Below, one piece after another: positions 43,520 through 52,107 of a DNA stretch of 64,000 bases; the stretch's first letter is position 1, and every line of letters begins with the position of its first letter. The stretch spans positions 124,001-188,000 of the forward strand of contig NZ_JBFDAE010000004.1 in the NCBI RefSeq assembly GCF_040720935.1. The letters run 5' to 3'. Source of the stretch: Jejuia sp040720935 (GTDB taxonomy: Bacteria; Bacteroidota; Bacteroidia; Flavobacteriales; Flavobacteriaceae). The translations under genes were made by a program, and so were the position numbers. A model generated the notes under the pieces. It made no database searches, was not told the DNA's origin, and saw only the letters and a list, made by a program, of their open reading frames with translations.

Positions 43520-46498
43520 ATGTATTTAAATTGTCACACATATTACAGCTTACGCTATGGCACTATAAAGCCAGAAAAACTACTTGCCATTGCCTCCAAG
43601 AATGACATACAAACATTGGCGTTAACCGATATTAATAATACATCGGCGTGCTTAGATTTTGTGCGATTATCTGAAAAATATAACATAAAACCTGTATTGG
43701 GTATCGATTTTAGAAATGGTGCAGAACAACAATTTGTATTGTTGGCAAAAAACAATGAGGGGTTTCAGAATATCAACGCATTCTTGTCAAGATTTCTACA
43801 CAATAATAACCTAGAAATTCCTGAAAGGGCTCCTGAATTGGAACATACCTATGTTATTTATCCTTATCGAAACCATAAAGACTTCAGCCTAAAAGAGCAC
43901 GAGTTTTTGGGCATTAAACCGAAAGACCTCAACACCCTTAAATTTTCGAAATGGAATAACTTCCGAAGCAAATTAGTGATACTGAAAACCGTTTCTTTTG
44001 AAACAAAAAAAGACTTCAATACCCACCGTTTGTTACGTGCTATTGATAATAATACGTTACTCAGTAAACTGCCTAAAAGCGAAGAAGGGCAGCCCTCAGA
44101 CAGCATGTTGCCTTACGGTGAATTGTGTGAAACCTATCAGGAATTTCCAGAACTTTTAGATAACACCTCAACTGTTCTAAACAATTGCACTATTGCATTT
44201 GATTTTTCACAAGAAACCCCAAACAATCAAAAATCGTTTACCCAAGATGAGGATTCCGATTATGGATTATTAAAAACCCTGACTTACGAGGGGCTTGCAT
44301 ACCGTTATAAAGACCCTGATGAAACTATTCATAACCGTATAAAAAAGGAACTTGATATTATAAAGAGCAAAGGCTTTGTTTCTTACTTTTTAATCAATCA
44401 TCATATTTTGGAATATGCGCGAAGCAAGGGCTATTATTACGTTGGGCGCGGTAGTGGTGCCAATAGTATTGTAGCCTATTTGTTGAGGATTACGGATGTA
44501 GATCCTATAGAATTAGATTTGTATTTTGAACGTTTTATTAACCTCTACCGAAAAAATCCGCCCGATTTTGATATTGATTTTTCATGGACCGATAGAGACG
44601 ATATTACCAATTTCATTTTTAAAACCTTTAAAAACACAGCACTTTTAGCGGTATATAACACCTTTAAGTTTAAGGCCTCGGTACGCGAACTAGGGAAAGT
44701 TTTTGGGTTGCCAAAAGCCGAAATGGACGTACTTACCCGAGGGCGCTATAACATTAATGATTTAGATAAACTATCGCGCCTTGTCTTGACCTATAGCGAA
44801 TATATTCAAGGGCTTCCCAATTATTTGGGCATTCATGCTAGTGGAATTATTATTTCAGAAAAACCCATTCATTATTACACCGCCACTTTTTTGCCCCCAA
44901 AAGGCTATGCCACCACCCATTTTGATATGGTTGTTGCCGAGGATATCGGGCTTTACAAATTCGATATCCTTAGTCAACGTGGACTGGGAAAAATAAAGGA
45001 TACCGTTGAAATTGTAGCCTATAATCATCCTGAAAAATCTCCTATCGATATTCATGATATTAAACGGTTTAAACAAGATGAGCGCATTAAATATTTACTT
45101 CGGAATGCAAAAGCTATTGGTTGTTTTTATGTGGAATCTCCCGCAATGCGCATGCTGCTGAAAAAACTACAAGTAGATGATTATTTGGGTTTGGTGGCAG
45201 CGAGCTCCATTATCCGCCCCGGTGTTGCAAAATCTGGAATGATGCGCGAGTATATTTTAAGACACCGTTATCCCGACCGTATTAAAAAAGCACATCCTGT
45301 TTTGCTTGATATTATGCCAGAAACTTATGGTGTTATGGTATATCAAGAAGATGTGATTAAAGTCGCCCATATTTTTGGGGGATTAGATTTGGGGCAAGCC
45401 GATAAATTGCGCCGTGGTATGTCGGGAAAATTCCGTTCCCGCGATGAGTTTTTAGCTGTAAAACAACAGTTTTTCGATAATTGTAAAAAAAGCGGAAAAC
45501 CCGAAACGCTCACCGCAGAGGTATGGCGACAAACCGAAAGTTTTGCAGGGTATGCTTTTGCTAAAGGGCATTCGGCATCCTATGCTGTGGAAAGTTACCA
45601 AAGCTTGTTTTTAAAGGCTTACTACCCGTTAGAATACATGGTGGCCACCATCAATAATTTTGGTGGGTTTTATAGAACCGAGCTCTATGTACACGAGGCC
45701 AGAATGCACGGTGGCATTATAGAATCACCGTGTATTAACACCAGTTTTAACCAAACGATTATTAAGGGTAAAACCATTTATTTGGGCTTTATGTTTTTAC
45801 ATGCCTTAGAAGCTAAAACCATTAAAAATTTACTTGAAGAACGTCATCAAAATGGGCGATTTAAAAGTCTGGACGATTTTATAGACCGCGTACCCATTTC
45901 TGTTGAACAGATTTCAATTCTTATAAAAATTAATGCCTTTAGGTTTACAGGTATCAATAAACGGGAATTGCTTTGGGAAGCCCATTTAAAAATTAGTAAA
46001 ACGACGTTTGAAACACATATTAACACACTTTTTAAAACTGAAAAAATCAATTATGAAACGCCCGAACTACCAAGTACTGCTCTAGAAAATGCTTTTGATG
46101 AAATGGAACTTTTGGGATTCCCGCTATGCAACCCTTTTAAACTTTTAGAAAAACCTCTTGAGATCAAGCTAAAAGCTAATGATTTACCAAACCATATTGG
46201 GAAAATAGTATCCGTTAAAGGCTATTTAATTACTATAAAAAATACATCTACTTCAAGTGGCAAACGCATGAATTTTGGAACATTTTTAGATCATGATGGC
46301 TATTTTATCGATACGGTTCATTTTCCACCTGTAGCCAGTAAATTTCCATTTAGGGGGAAAGGCGTTTATGCTATTACAGGAAAAGTCTTAGAGGAGTTTG
46401 ATTGTATTAATATAGAAGTGCAGTCTATGTATAAATGTGCAGTTATTGAAGATCCTAGGTATTCCGATAATACAAAAATATTAGCTTCCCAATGTTAG
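43520..46498 (+). CDS. DNA polymerase III alpha subunit, DnaE2-like (error-prone type)
   Basis: 992 residues, shorter than replicative DnaE (about 1150 or more). An N-terminal PHP domain (1-about 210) begins LNCHTYYSL: the usual first His of the HxH metal pair is Asn here (NCH), so PHP metal binding is probably impaired. The polymerase core has GRGSGANSIVAYLL and PPDFDIDFSW with catalytic D351 and D353. Helix-hairpin-helix and OB-fold (VSVKGYLITIKNTST) domains follow. It is divergent from the S24 repressor and overlaps dinB by 7 bases, the layout of an inducible mutagenesis cassette. The replicative DnaE should be elsewhere. Confidence 0.88.
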   Translation: MYLNCHTYYSLRYGTIKPEKLLAIASKNDIQTLALTDINNTSACLDFVRLSEKYNIKPVLGIDFRNGAEQQFVLLAKNNEGFQNINAFLSRFLHNNNLEIPERAPELEHTYVIYPYRNHKDFSLKEHEFLGIKPKDLNTLKFSKWNNFRSKLVILKTVSFETKKDFNTHRLLRAIDNNTLLSKLPKSEEGQPSDSMLPYGELCETYQEFPELLDNTSTVLNNCTIAFDFSQETPNNQKSFTQDEDSDYGLLKTLTYEGLAYRYKDPDETIHNRIKKELDIIKSKGFVSYFLINHHILEYARSKGYYYVGRGSGANSIVAYLLRITDVDPIELDLYFERFINLYRKNPPDFDIDFSWTDRDDITNFIFKTFKNTALLAVYNTFKFKASVRELGKVFGLPKAEMDVLTRGRYNINDLDKLSRLVLTYSEYIQGLPNYLGIHASGIIISEKPIHYYTATFLPPKGYATTHFDMVVAEDIGLYKFDILSQRGLGKIKDTVEIVAYNHPEKSPIDIHDIKRFKQDERIKYLLRNAKAIGCFYVESPAMRMLLKKLQVDDYLGLVAASSIIRPGVAKSGMMREYILRHRYPDRIKKAHPVLLDIMPETYGVMVYQEDVIKVAHIFGGLDLGQADKLRRGMSGKFRSRDEFLAVKQQFFDNCKKSGKPETLTAEVWRQTESFAGYAFAKGHSASYAVESYQSLFLKAYYPLEYMVATINNFGGFYRTELYVHEARMHGGIIESPCINTSFNQTIIKGKTIYLGFMFLHALEAKTIKNLLEERHQNGRFKSLDDFIDRVPISVEQISILIKINAFRFTGINKRELLWEAHLKISKTTFETHINTLFKTEKINYETPELPSTALENAFDEMELLGFPLCNPFKLLEKPLEIKLKANDLPNHIGKIVSVKGYLITIKNTSTSSGKRMNFGTFLDHDGYFIDTVHFPPVASKFPFRGKGVYAITGKVLEEFDCINIEVQSMYKCAVIEDPRYSDNTKILASQC

Positions 46499-47709
46499 AC
46501 AATAGAGCTATCGTACATATGGACTTAGATACATTTTTTGTATCCTGCGAACGTTTGTTGGATAACCGTTTAATAGGCAAACCTGTGCTTATCGGCGGCA
46601 CATCCGACAGAGGTGTTGTGGCGTCTTGCAGCTACGAAGCTAGAAAGTTTGGTGTGCATTCTGCAATGCCCATGCGTATGGCAAAAATGCTGTGTCCCGA
46701 AGCTATTGTATTACGTGGAAATTCTGGGATTTATACTAATTTCTCTAAAGATGTTACCGATGTAATTAAAGAAAGTGTTCCTCTTTATGAGAAAACATCC
46801 ATCGATGAATTTTATATCGATTTAACAGGGATGGATAAGTTCTTCGGTTGTCATAAATTAGCTTCCGAATTACGCCAGCGTATTATAAAAGAGACAGGAC
46901 TGCCCATTTCCTTTGGCTTATCCAGTAACAAAACGGTCTCAAAAATTGCTACAGGCGAAGCAAAACCCAATAACCAAATACGCATATTAAAAGGCACGGA
47001 AAAGCCTTTTTTAGCGCCACTTTCGGTAAAAAAAATTCCCATGGTGGGTGATGTTACCTATAAATCCTTATGCGATTTAGGCATTAAACGTATAAAAACC
47101 GTACAGGAAATGCCCATGCAACTTATGCATCGGGTATTGGGAAAAAATGGCTTAAGCATTTGGAAAAAGGCCAGCGGTATAGACAACAGCCCCGTAGTGC
47201 AATATCATGAACGGAAATCCATTTCAACAGAACGTACGTTTAACAAGGACACTACCGATGTTATCAAACTAAGGGGTATCATTATTGCTATGGCCGAAAA
47301 TTTAGCGTACCAATTACGTCGTGGCAATAAGTTAACAGCTTGCATTACCTTTAAAATTCGCTATTCCGATTTTCAAACCTATACCCAACAACAACGCATA
47401 CCTTATAGTGCTATGGACCATAATATTATTCCCGTAGTTTTAGATCTATTCAGAAAACTTTACAATAGGCGCTTATTGGTACGACTCATTGGTGTAAAGT
47501 TTAGCCATTTGGTGGAGGGAGGGCATCAAATCAACCTCTTTGATGACAATGAAAAACAACTTCTTTTAAGTCAGGCCATAGATAAGATGCGTGAACGCTA
47601 TGGGGACAGAGCCATAATTAATGCGGCAGGAATGGACGCCAAAAGCATTAGTAGATGGAACCCATTTACTGGAGAACCACCGCCACTTTTAGCAAATAGG
47701 CGACGGTAA
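46492..47709 (+). CDS. dinB: Y-family DNA polymerase (DinB/ImuB-like)
   Basis: 405 residues. Palm motif HMDLDTFFVSCERL has the first catalytic Asp, and KTSIDEFYIDLTG the Asp-Glu pair, so unlike true ImuB the active site is complete. The thumb (KIPMVGDVTYKSL), little-finger domain and a C-terminal tail follow. It copies past damaged bases with low fidelity. It is translated with a 7-base overlap behind the DnaE2-like gene, so both act together; the C-terminus lacks an obvious beta-clamp motif beyond INLFDD. Confidence 0.92.
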   Translation: MLDNRAIVHMDLDTFFVSCERLLDNRLIGKPVLIGGTSDRGVVASCSYEARKFGVHSAMPMRMAKMLCPEAIVLRGNSGIYTNFSKDVTDVIKESVPLYEKTSIDEFYIDLTGMDKFFGCHKLASELRQRIIKETGLPISFGLSSNKTVSKIATGEAKPNNQIRILKGTEKPFLAPLSVKKIPMVGDVTYKSLCDLGIKRIKTVQEMPMQLMHRVLGKNGLSIWKKASGIDNSPVVQYHERKSISTERTFNKDTTDVIKLRGIIIAMAENLAYQLRRGNKLTACITFKIRYSDFQTYTQQQRIPYSAMDHNIIPVVLDLFRKLYNRRLLVRLIGVKFSHLVEGGHQINLFDDNEKQLLLSQAIDKMRERYGDRAIINAAGMDAKSISRWNPFTGEPPPLLANRRR

Positions 47710-47714
47710 TTATC

Positions 47715-48167
47715 TTAAAACAACTTCCCCTTTTTCGCAATAGAATGCCCATTGCGCTTATAAGTTACTTTAGTGCCATTGGCACAAAACGTATAGGTAC
47801 CCCTTGCCTTTTTTTCTGAATAAGACAGCAATAGCACGTCCTTAACGTCACACTTATAATCTTTGGCAACTTTTCTTTTTACGTGGCTAATAGTAGCACG
47901 CCCTTTTTTAAGTTGCGATTGAATTTTTTTATCCAGTTTTGGCTCTGTAAAATCCTGAGGAACGTTGCAGGTATTTGGATTTAAGGGCTTAATGTCTGTT
48001 ATTTTTGTACTATCAACAAGCGTAAGTGGCTGCATGTCAATATATTCCCAGGTGTAATCGGCTTTGAGCAAAACACGCCTACCATCTTCGGTTTTTATGA
48101 TGTAGTTGTTTTGTGCAAAACCAATAGAGGAGATAAAGCATATTAAAATTAAAACATATTTTTTCAT
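47715..48167 (-). CDS. Secreted protein of unknown function (DUF3157-like)
   Basis: 150 residues with a signal peptide ending GFAQ. The segment TEDGRRVLLKADYTWEYID resembles DUF3157, and a basic cysteine-containing region follows (RKVAKDYKCDVKDVLLLSYSE, YTFCANGTKVTYKRNGHS). No enzymatic motif is seen. It converges on dinB with 5 bases between stops and is divergent from bioF. Confidence 0.6.
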   Translation of the reverse strand: MKKYVLILICFISSIGFAQNNYIIKTEDGRRVLLKADYTWEYIDMQPLTLVDSTKITDIKPLNPNTCNVPQDFTEPKLDKKIQSQLKKGRATISHVKRKVAKDYKCDVKDVLLLSYSEKKARGTYTFCANGTKVTYKRNGHSIAKKGKLF

Positions 48168-48267
48168 AACGGATGGAAATAGAATTTATTTACAATTCCA
48201 AAGTTACATTTTTAAGAGAAAGGGACACATATTACTACCAATTATATAGAAAACTATTAATTCATTT

Positions 48268-48300
48268 AGACCTGTCAGGTTTTAAAAACCTGACAGGTCT
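48268..48300. repeat. Perfect palindrome of the gacctgtcagg family
   Basis: AGACCTGTCAGG and CCTGACAGGTCT around TTTTAAAAA, followed by TTTTT. It may also terminate transcription from the left; it sits just before the bioF -7 element. Confidence 0.75.
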
Positions 48301-48306
48301 TTTTAG

Positions 48307-48314
48307 TATCTTTG
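48307..48314 (+). promoter_or_regulatory. -7 element of the biotin operon
   Basis: TATCTTTG fits TAnnTTTG. It lies 5 bases before the ATG at 48320, suggesting a leaderless bioF transcript. Confidence 0.5.
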
Positions 48315-48319
48315 AATCC

Positions 48320-49516
48320 ATGTTCCCAAAAAAACTTCAACAAAAACTAGAAGAACGCAAAGCGAATAATGCCCTGCGCCAACTTGGAACGCAAAATAAT
48401 TTGGTGGATTTTTCATCAAACGATTATTTGGGCTTTTCAAAAAAGAAAACCATTTTTAATAGTGCCCATGAGTTTTTAAAAGAGTGTGATATTACCAATA
48501 ATGGCGCAACAGGTTCTCGGTTGCTTTCAGGAAATCACAAACTTTATAATATAGTTGAAGATATTCTGGCTAATTTTCACAACAGCGAAAGTGCACTAGT
48601 ATTTAATTCTGGGTACGATGCCAATATTGGTTTCTTTTCTAGTGTGCCTCAACGCGGAGATATTATTTTATATGATGAATATATTCATGCCTCCATTCGT
48701 GATGGGATTAATATGAGTAACGCTAAAGCCTATAAATTCAAACATAACGATTTAGAAAATTTACAGTTGAAATGTCAGACTGAGCGTAGTCGAAGTCCTC
48801 TTGATGCAGAAATATACATTGTCACAGAATCTGTATTTTCAATGGATGGCGATAGTCCAGATTTAGTAAAACTATCAGAAATAAGTAAAAAACACAATGC
48901 GCATTTAATTGTTGACGAAGCTCATGCCATTGGCGTTTTTGGAAAAAAAGGCGAAGGATTGGTTCAAAATCTAAAATTAGAACAAGACATTTTTGCACGC
49001 ATCATTACTTTTGGAAAAGGCTTAGGATGCCATGGTGCAGCTATTCTTGGAAGCAATAGTTTAAAAGAATACCTAATAAATTTTTCACGTAGTTTCATCT
49101 ATACTACGGCATTACCACCGCATAGTTTGGCAACTATACATGCTGCTTATAATGAATTAGTTGTTACTGACAACAAAAGCGAACTACAGCAAAACATTAA
49201 ATTCTTTAAGTCTGAAATTGAAAAACTCAATTTCTCTGTTTTCCCCTCAGGGGAAATGTCCGTCCCGATAGCTATCGGGAGACAATGGGGATTTATTGAA
49301 TCGCATTCAGCCATTCATTGTTGTATCATTCCAGGAAACGAAAACGTGAAATCAATCGCCAAAAAACTGCAAGACAATGGTTTTAATGTAAAGCCTATTT
49401 TATCGCCAACTGTTCCAAAAGATCAGGAACGTTTACGTTTTTGTTTACATAGTTATAATTCCGAAAAACAAATTTCAGAAGTTTTAAGAACACTTGCTAA
49501 TTTTGTTACTAAATGA
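48320..49516 (+). CDS. bioF: 8-amino-7-oxononanoate synthase with two in-frame repeat insertions
   Basis: 398 residues from the ATG at 48320 (MFPKKLQQKLEER), chosen because an upstream frame to 48173 would include the intergenic palindrome and promoter. PLP enzyme that condenses a pimeloyl thioester with alanine: substrate His in YIHASIRDG, IVDEAHAIGVFG, and Schiff-base K233 in ITFGKGLGCHG. Two stretches do not fit the family: residues 152-160 (CQTERSRSP) and 308-324 (FPSGEMSVPIAIGRQWG). Both are encoded by intergenic repeat elements (48773-48798 and 49241-49290). The frame is kept and the active site is untouched, so it is probably functional. It overlaps the DUF2007 gene by 4 bases. Confidence 0.9.
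   Translation: MFPKKLQQKLEERKANNALRQLGTQNNLVDFSSNDYLGFSKKKTIFNSAHEFLKECDITNNGATGSRLLSGNHKLYNIVEDILANFHNSESALVFNSGYDANIGFFSSVPQRGDIILYDEYIHASIRDGINMSNAKAYKFKHNDLENLQLKCQTERSRSPLDAEIYIVTESVFSMDGDSPDLVKLSEISKKHNAHLIVDEAHAIGVFGKKGEGLVQNLKLEQDIFARIITFGKGLGCHGAAILGSNSLKEYLINFSRSFIYTTALPPHSLATIHAAYNELVVTDNKSELQQNIKFFKSEIEKLNFSVFPSGEMSVPIAIGRQWGFIESHSAIHCCIIPGNENVKSIAKKLQDNGFNVKPILSPTVPKDQERLRFCLHSYNSEKQISEVLRTLANFVTK
48773..48798 (+). repeat. Intergenic-type repeat inside the bioF reading frame (1)
   Basis: TGTCAGACTGAGC-GTA-GTCGAAGTC, the short form of the element at 22570-22617, translated here in frame. Confidence 0.7.
49241..49290 (+). repeat. Composite repeat inside the bioF reading frame (2)
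   Basis: TTCCCCTC...GGGGAAATGTCC, then the perfect 18-bp palindrome tcccgatagctatcggga (49263-49280), then GACAATGGGG. One repeat is nested in another, and both are translated in frame. Confidence 0.75.
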
Positions 49517-49926
49517 GCGACACCTTTAAAACCATTGCAAGATTTCAATATTCTACCGAAGCCCAAATTATAAAAGGACGGTTAGAGGCTGATGGTATTC
49601 AAGTTTTTTTATCTGATAATCTAACCATAGACACCGACCCTCTGGTAAGCAACGCTATTGGAGGTGTTAAATTAAAAGTATTATCAAAAGATGCATTAAA
49701 AGCGCAACATATTTTAGATTCTATAAGCAAATATTCTATTGATGATGCAGGAAATACTATCAGTTGCCCAAAGTGTAAAAGCGAAAAAATAGAATTGTTT
49801 TCTACTATAAAAGACGCTAAATCATTATTCTGGTTTATTTTTGGGGTATTGTTTTCGGCACTTCCATTTTATACAAGACATAAGTATAAATGTGAAGCAT
49901 GTAAAACAGAATTCGATTTAAAATGA
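49513..49926 (+). CDS. DUF2007 protein with membrane segment and zinc ribbon
   Basis: 137 residues. The N-terminal 70 residues match DUF2007 (a ferredoxin-like fold proposed to be signal-transducing): FQYSTEAQIIKGRLEADGIQVFLSDN. A CPKC pair at about residues 86-89, a hydrophobic segment (LFWFIFGVLFSALPFY) and a second pair CEAC at about 129-132 could form a split zinc ribbon at the membrane. It overlaps bioF by 4 bases and bioD by 4 bases, so it is embedded in the biotin operon; a biotin-related role is not shown. Confidence 0.75.
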   Translation: MSDTFKTIARFQYSTEAQIIKGRLEADGIQVFLSDNLTIDTDPLVSNAIGGVKLKVLSKDALKAQHILDSISKYSIDDAGNTISCPKCKSEKIELFSTIKDAKSLFWFIFGVLFSALPFYTRHKYKCEACKTEFDLK

Positions 49927-50531
49927 ACACATATTTCATCACAGGAATTTCAACCGATGTTGGTAAAACAATAGCTTCAGCAATTATAACCGAAGCCTTG
50001 GAAGCCGATTATTGGAAACCCATACAAGCAGGAGAATTAGAGAATTGCGATACAAAAAAAGTGGAACGGTTAGTTTCAAATTCTAGGTCTAAATTCCACC
50101 CAAATGCCTATGCTCTAAAAACACCTATGAGTCCGCATGGAGCTGCTGATATTGATGGTGTTGAAATTGAAATAAATAAAATTAAGTCTCCAAAAACAGA
50201 TAATCATTTAGTCATTGAAGGTGCAGGTGGCTTATTAGTCCCACTAAATGACAAAAACACGGTTTTCGATTTAATAAAACCAGAATACAAAGTCATAGTT
50301 GTTTCGAGACATTATTTAGGAAGCATCAACCATACACTCTTAACCGTAAATACTTTAAAAGAAAAAGGATTTGATGTTGCGATCATTTTTAGTGGGAATG
50401 AACATAAAACGACGGAAGATATTATCAAAAAAATGACTCAAGTTCCAATTATTGGTCGCATTGAAGAAGAACCTTATTTTGATAAGAATGTGGTTATGGA
50501 GTATGCTGAATTGTTTAAGAATAACTTATAG
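49923..50531 (+). CDS. bioD: Dethiobiotin synthetase
   Basis: 202 residues. ATP-dependent closure of the ureido ring on diaminopelargonate. P-loop TGISTDVGKTIAS at residues 7-19, KPIQAGELEN substrate segment, VIEGAGGLLVPL carrying the second nucleotide motif. It overlaps the DUF2007 gene by 4 bases; bioA follows after a repeat-filled gap of 85 bases. Confidence 0.93.
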   Translation: MNTYFITGISTDVGKTIASAIITEALEADYWKPIQAGELENCDTKKVERLVSNSRSKFHPNAYALKTPMSPHGAADIDGVEIEINKIKSPKTDNHLVIEGAGGLLVPLNDKNTVFDLIKPEYKVIVVSRHYLGSINHTLLTVNTLKEKGFDVAIIFSGNEHKTTEDIIKKMTQVPIIGRIEEEPYFDKNVVMEYAELFKNNL

Positions 50532-50533
50532 TT

Positions 50534-50611
50534 GTCATTCCTGAGAAAGCAGGAATCCACAAAACAACTAAAAAATTTAAAAAAATAGATTCCTGCCTTC
50601 GCAGGAATGAC
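50534..50611. repeat. Paired inverted repeat between bioD and bioA
   Basis: GTCATTCCTGAGAAAGCAGGAATC (50534-50557) and GATTCCTGCCTTCGCAGGAATGAC (50588-50611): each arm is itself a palindrome and the two are inverted copies, giving a large cruciform-capable unit of 78 bp. Confidence 0.75.
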
Positions 50612-50616
50612 AAAAG

Positions 50617-51882
50617 ATGAATTTACAAGAACGCGACAAAAAACACCTTTGGCATCCGCTAAAACAACATCAGTTGCATCCTGATAGTTTAGCCATCGTA
50701 AAAGCAAAAGGGTGTATTTTAACAGATGAAAACGGCAACGAGTATATTGACGCCATTGCTTCGTGGTACACATGCATGTATGGGCATTGCAATGATTACA
50801 TTATAGGAAAAACGCATCAGCAAATGCTACAATTGGATCAAGTGATGTTTAGTGATTTCACACACGAACCTGCTGTTAAACTATCGGAAGAACTCATTAA
50901 AATACTTCCAGAAAATCAAAACAAGATTTATTTTAACGATAATGGCTCAACGGCTGTAGAAGCTGCTATAAAAATGGCACTTCAATATTATTTTAACTTA
51001 GACGAAAAACGCTCCACCTTTATTGCTTTTGAAAACGGATTTCACGGCGATACCTTTGGCGCCATGAGTGTTTCTGGTTTATCTGTTTACAATGGGCCTT
51101 TTGAGGATTTTTTAATTAAGGTAGAACGCATTCCAACGCCTGATGGCTCAAATCATGACGCCATATTAAATCAACTAAAAAACCTTACCGAAAACCACAA
51201 CGTTGCTGGATTCATCTACGAACCTTTAATACAAGGTGCTGCTGGTATGAAAACACATCATGCCAAAGGTTTAAACGAAATTTTAAAGTTTTTAAAAGCA
51301 CAAAACATACTCACAATTGCCGATGAGGTGATGACAGGTTTTGGCAAAACAGGTAAATATTTCGCATCAGATTATATAGACACAAAACCCGATATTATCT
51401 GCCTTAGCAAAGCTTTAACCGCAGGATTATTACCAATGGCAATTACATCCTGCACCCAAAAAATTTACGATGCTTTTTTGAGTAACGATATTTCCAAGGG
51501 CTTTTTTCATTGCCATACCTATTCTGCAAATCCTGTGGCTTGCGCTACCGCTATTGCTGGTATAGAGCTTTTGACTTCTGCAGAAATTCAAGATAACATC
51601 AAAAGTATCATAAATTCGCATCGTGATTTTGAAAAGCGTATTAAAAACCATCCAAAAGTAAAAACAACACGACATTTGGGTGTTATTTTCGCCTTAGACC
51701 TCAACACAAAAATGGAACGCTACGGCAATTTACGCGACAAACTTCTTTATTTTTTTATGGAGAGAGGTGTATTTTTAAGACCACTCGGAAACACCATTTA
51801 TATTCAAGTCCCGTATGTGATTTCAGAATCTGAATTGCAAAAGGTGTATCACGTTATTGAGGATGCTTTGGAAATAGTTTAG
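50617..51882 (+). CDS. bioA: Adenosylmethionine-8-amino-7-oxononanoate aminotransferase
   Basis: 421 residues, class III PLP aminotransferase. Transfers the amino group of SAM to KAPA to give diaminopelargonate. HLWHPLKQHQ at the start and WYTCMYGHCN are BioA-specific; the PLP site is IADEVMTGFGKTGKYF with Schiff-base Lys in ICLSKALTAG. The end RPLGNTIYIQVPYVIS is typical. It is complete. It lies in the biotin cluster after bioD. Confidence 0.94.
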   Translation: MNLQERDKKHLWHPLKQHQLHPDSLAIVKAKGCILTDENGNEYIDAIASWYTCMYGHCNDYIIGKTHQQMLQLDQVMFSDFTHEPAVKLSEELIKILPENQNKIYFNDNGSTAVEAAIKMALQYYFNLDEKRSTFIAFENGFHGDTFGAMSVSGLSVYNGPFEDFLIKVERIPTPDGSNHDAILNQLKNLTENHNVAGFIYEPLIQGAAGMKTHHAKGLNEILKFLKAQNILTIADEVMTGFGKTGKYFASDYIDTKPDIICLSKALTAGLLPMAITSCTQKIYDAFLSNDISKGFFHCHTYSANPVACATAIAGIELLTSAEIQDNIKSIINSHRDFEKRIKNHPKVKTTRHLGVIFALDLNTKMERYGNLRDKLLYFFMERGVFLRPLGNTIYIQVPYVISESELQKVYHVIEDALEIV

Positions 51883-51909
51883 AACGCTATTTTGTTTTGT
51901 AATCTAATG

Positions 51910-51942
51910 AGACCTGTCAGGTTTTTAAAACCTGGCAGGTCT
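51910..51942. repeat. gacctgtcagg-family palindrome after bioA
   Basis: AGACCTGTCAGG...CCTGGCAGGTCT with one mismatch; it may act as a terminator, although no long T run follows. Confidence 0.65.
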
Positions 51943-51991
51943 GGCATACACACTTTAAACTTTTTAAACTTAAAATATAATCCATAAATAC

Positions 51992-51999
51992 TACATTTG
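51992..51999 (+). promoter_or_regulatory. -7 element of the KAS gene
   Basis: TACATTTG fits TAnnTTTG; it suggests the second half of the biotin cluster has its own promoter. Confidence 0.4.
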
Positions 52000-52070
52000 C
52001 ACCTTAAACATCCATCTGTACTATAATAATGGGTGTTTTAAATTCATATTAATATGAAATGCTGAAATAA

Positions 52071-52096
52071 TCCCGATAGTTATCAGGACAGCATGA
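52071..52096. repeat. Degenerate tcccgatagctatcggga repeat overlapping the KAS 5' end
   Basis: tcccgatagttatcagga followed by cagcatgac. The in-frame ATG at 52093 is part of this repeat, which favours 52108 as the true start. Confidence 0.55.
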
Positions 52097-52107
52097 CAAA
52101 AGAAAAC

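Noticed and set aside
48268..48300. Palindrome as the biotin operon operator
   Set aside because: The same palindrome occurs after unrelated genes (41847, 51910, 63671), so it is a dispersed repeat rather than a biotin-specific site.
48173..48319. N-terminal extension of bioF
   Set aside because: The extension is made of spacer, a perfect palindrome and the promoter; BioF proteins begin near MFPKKLQQKL.
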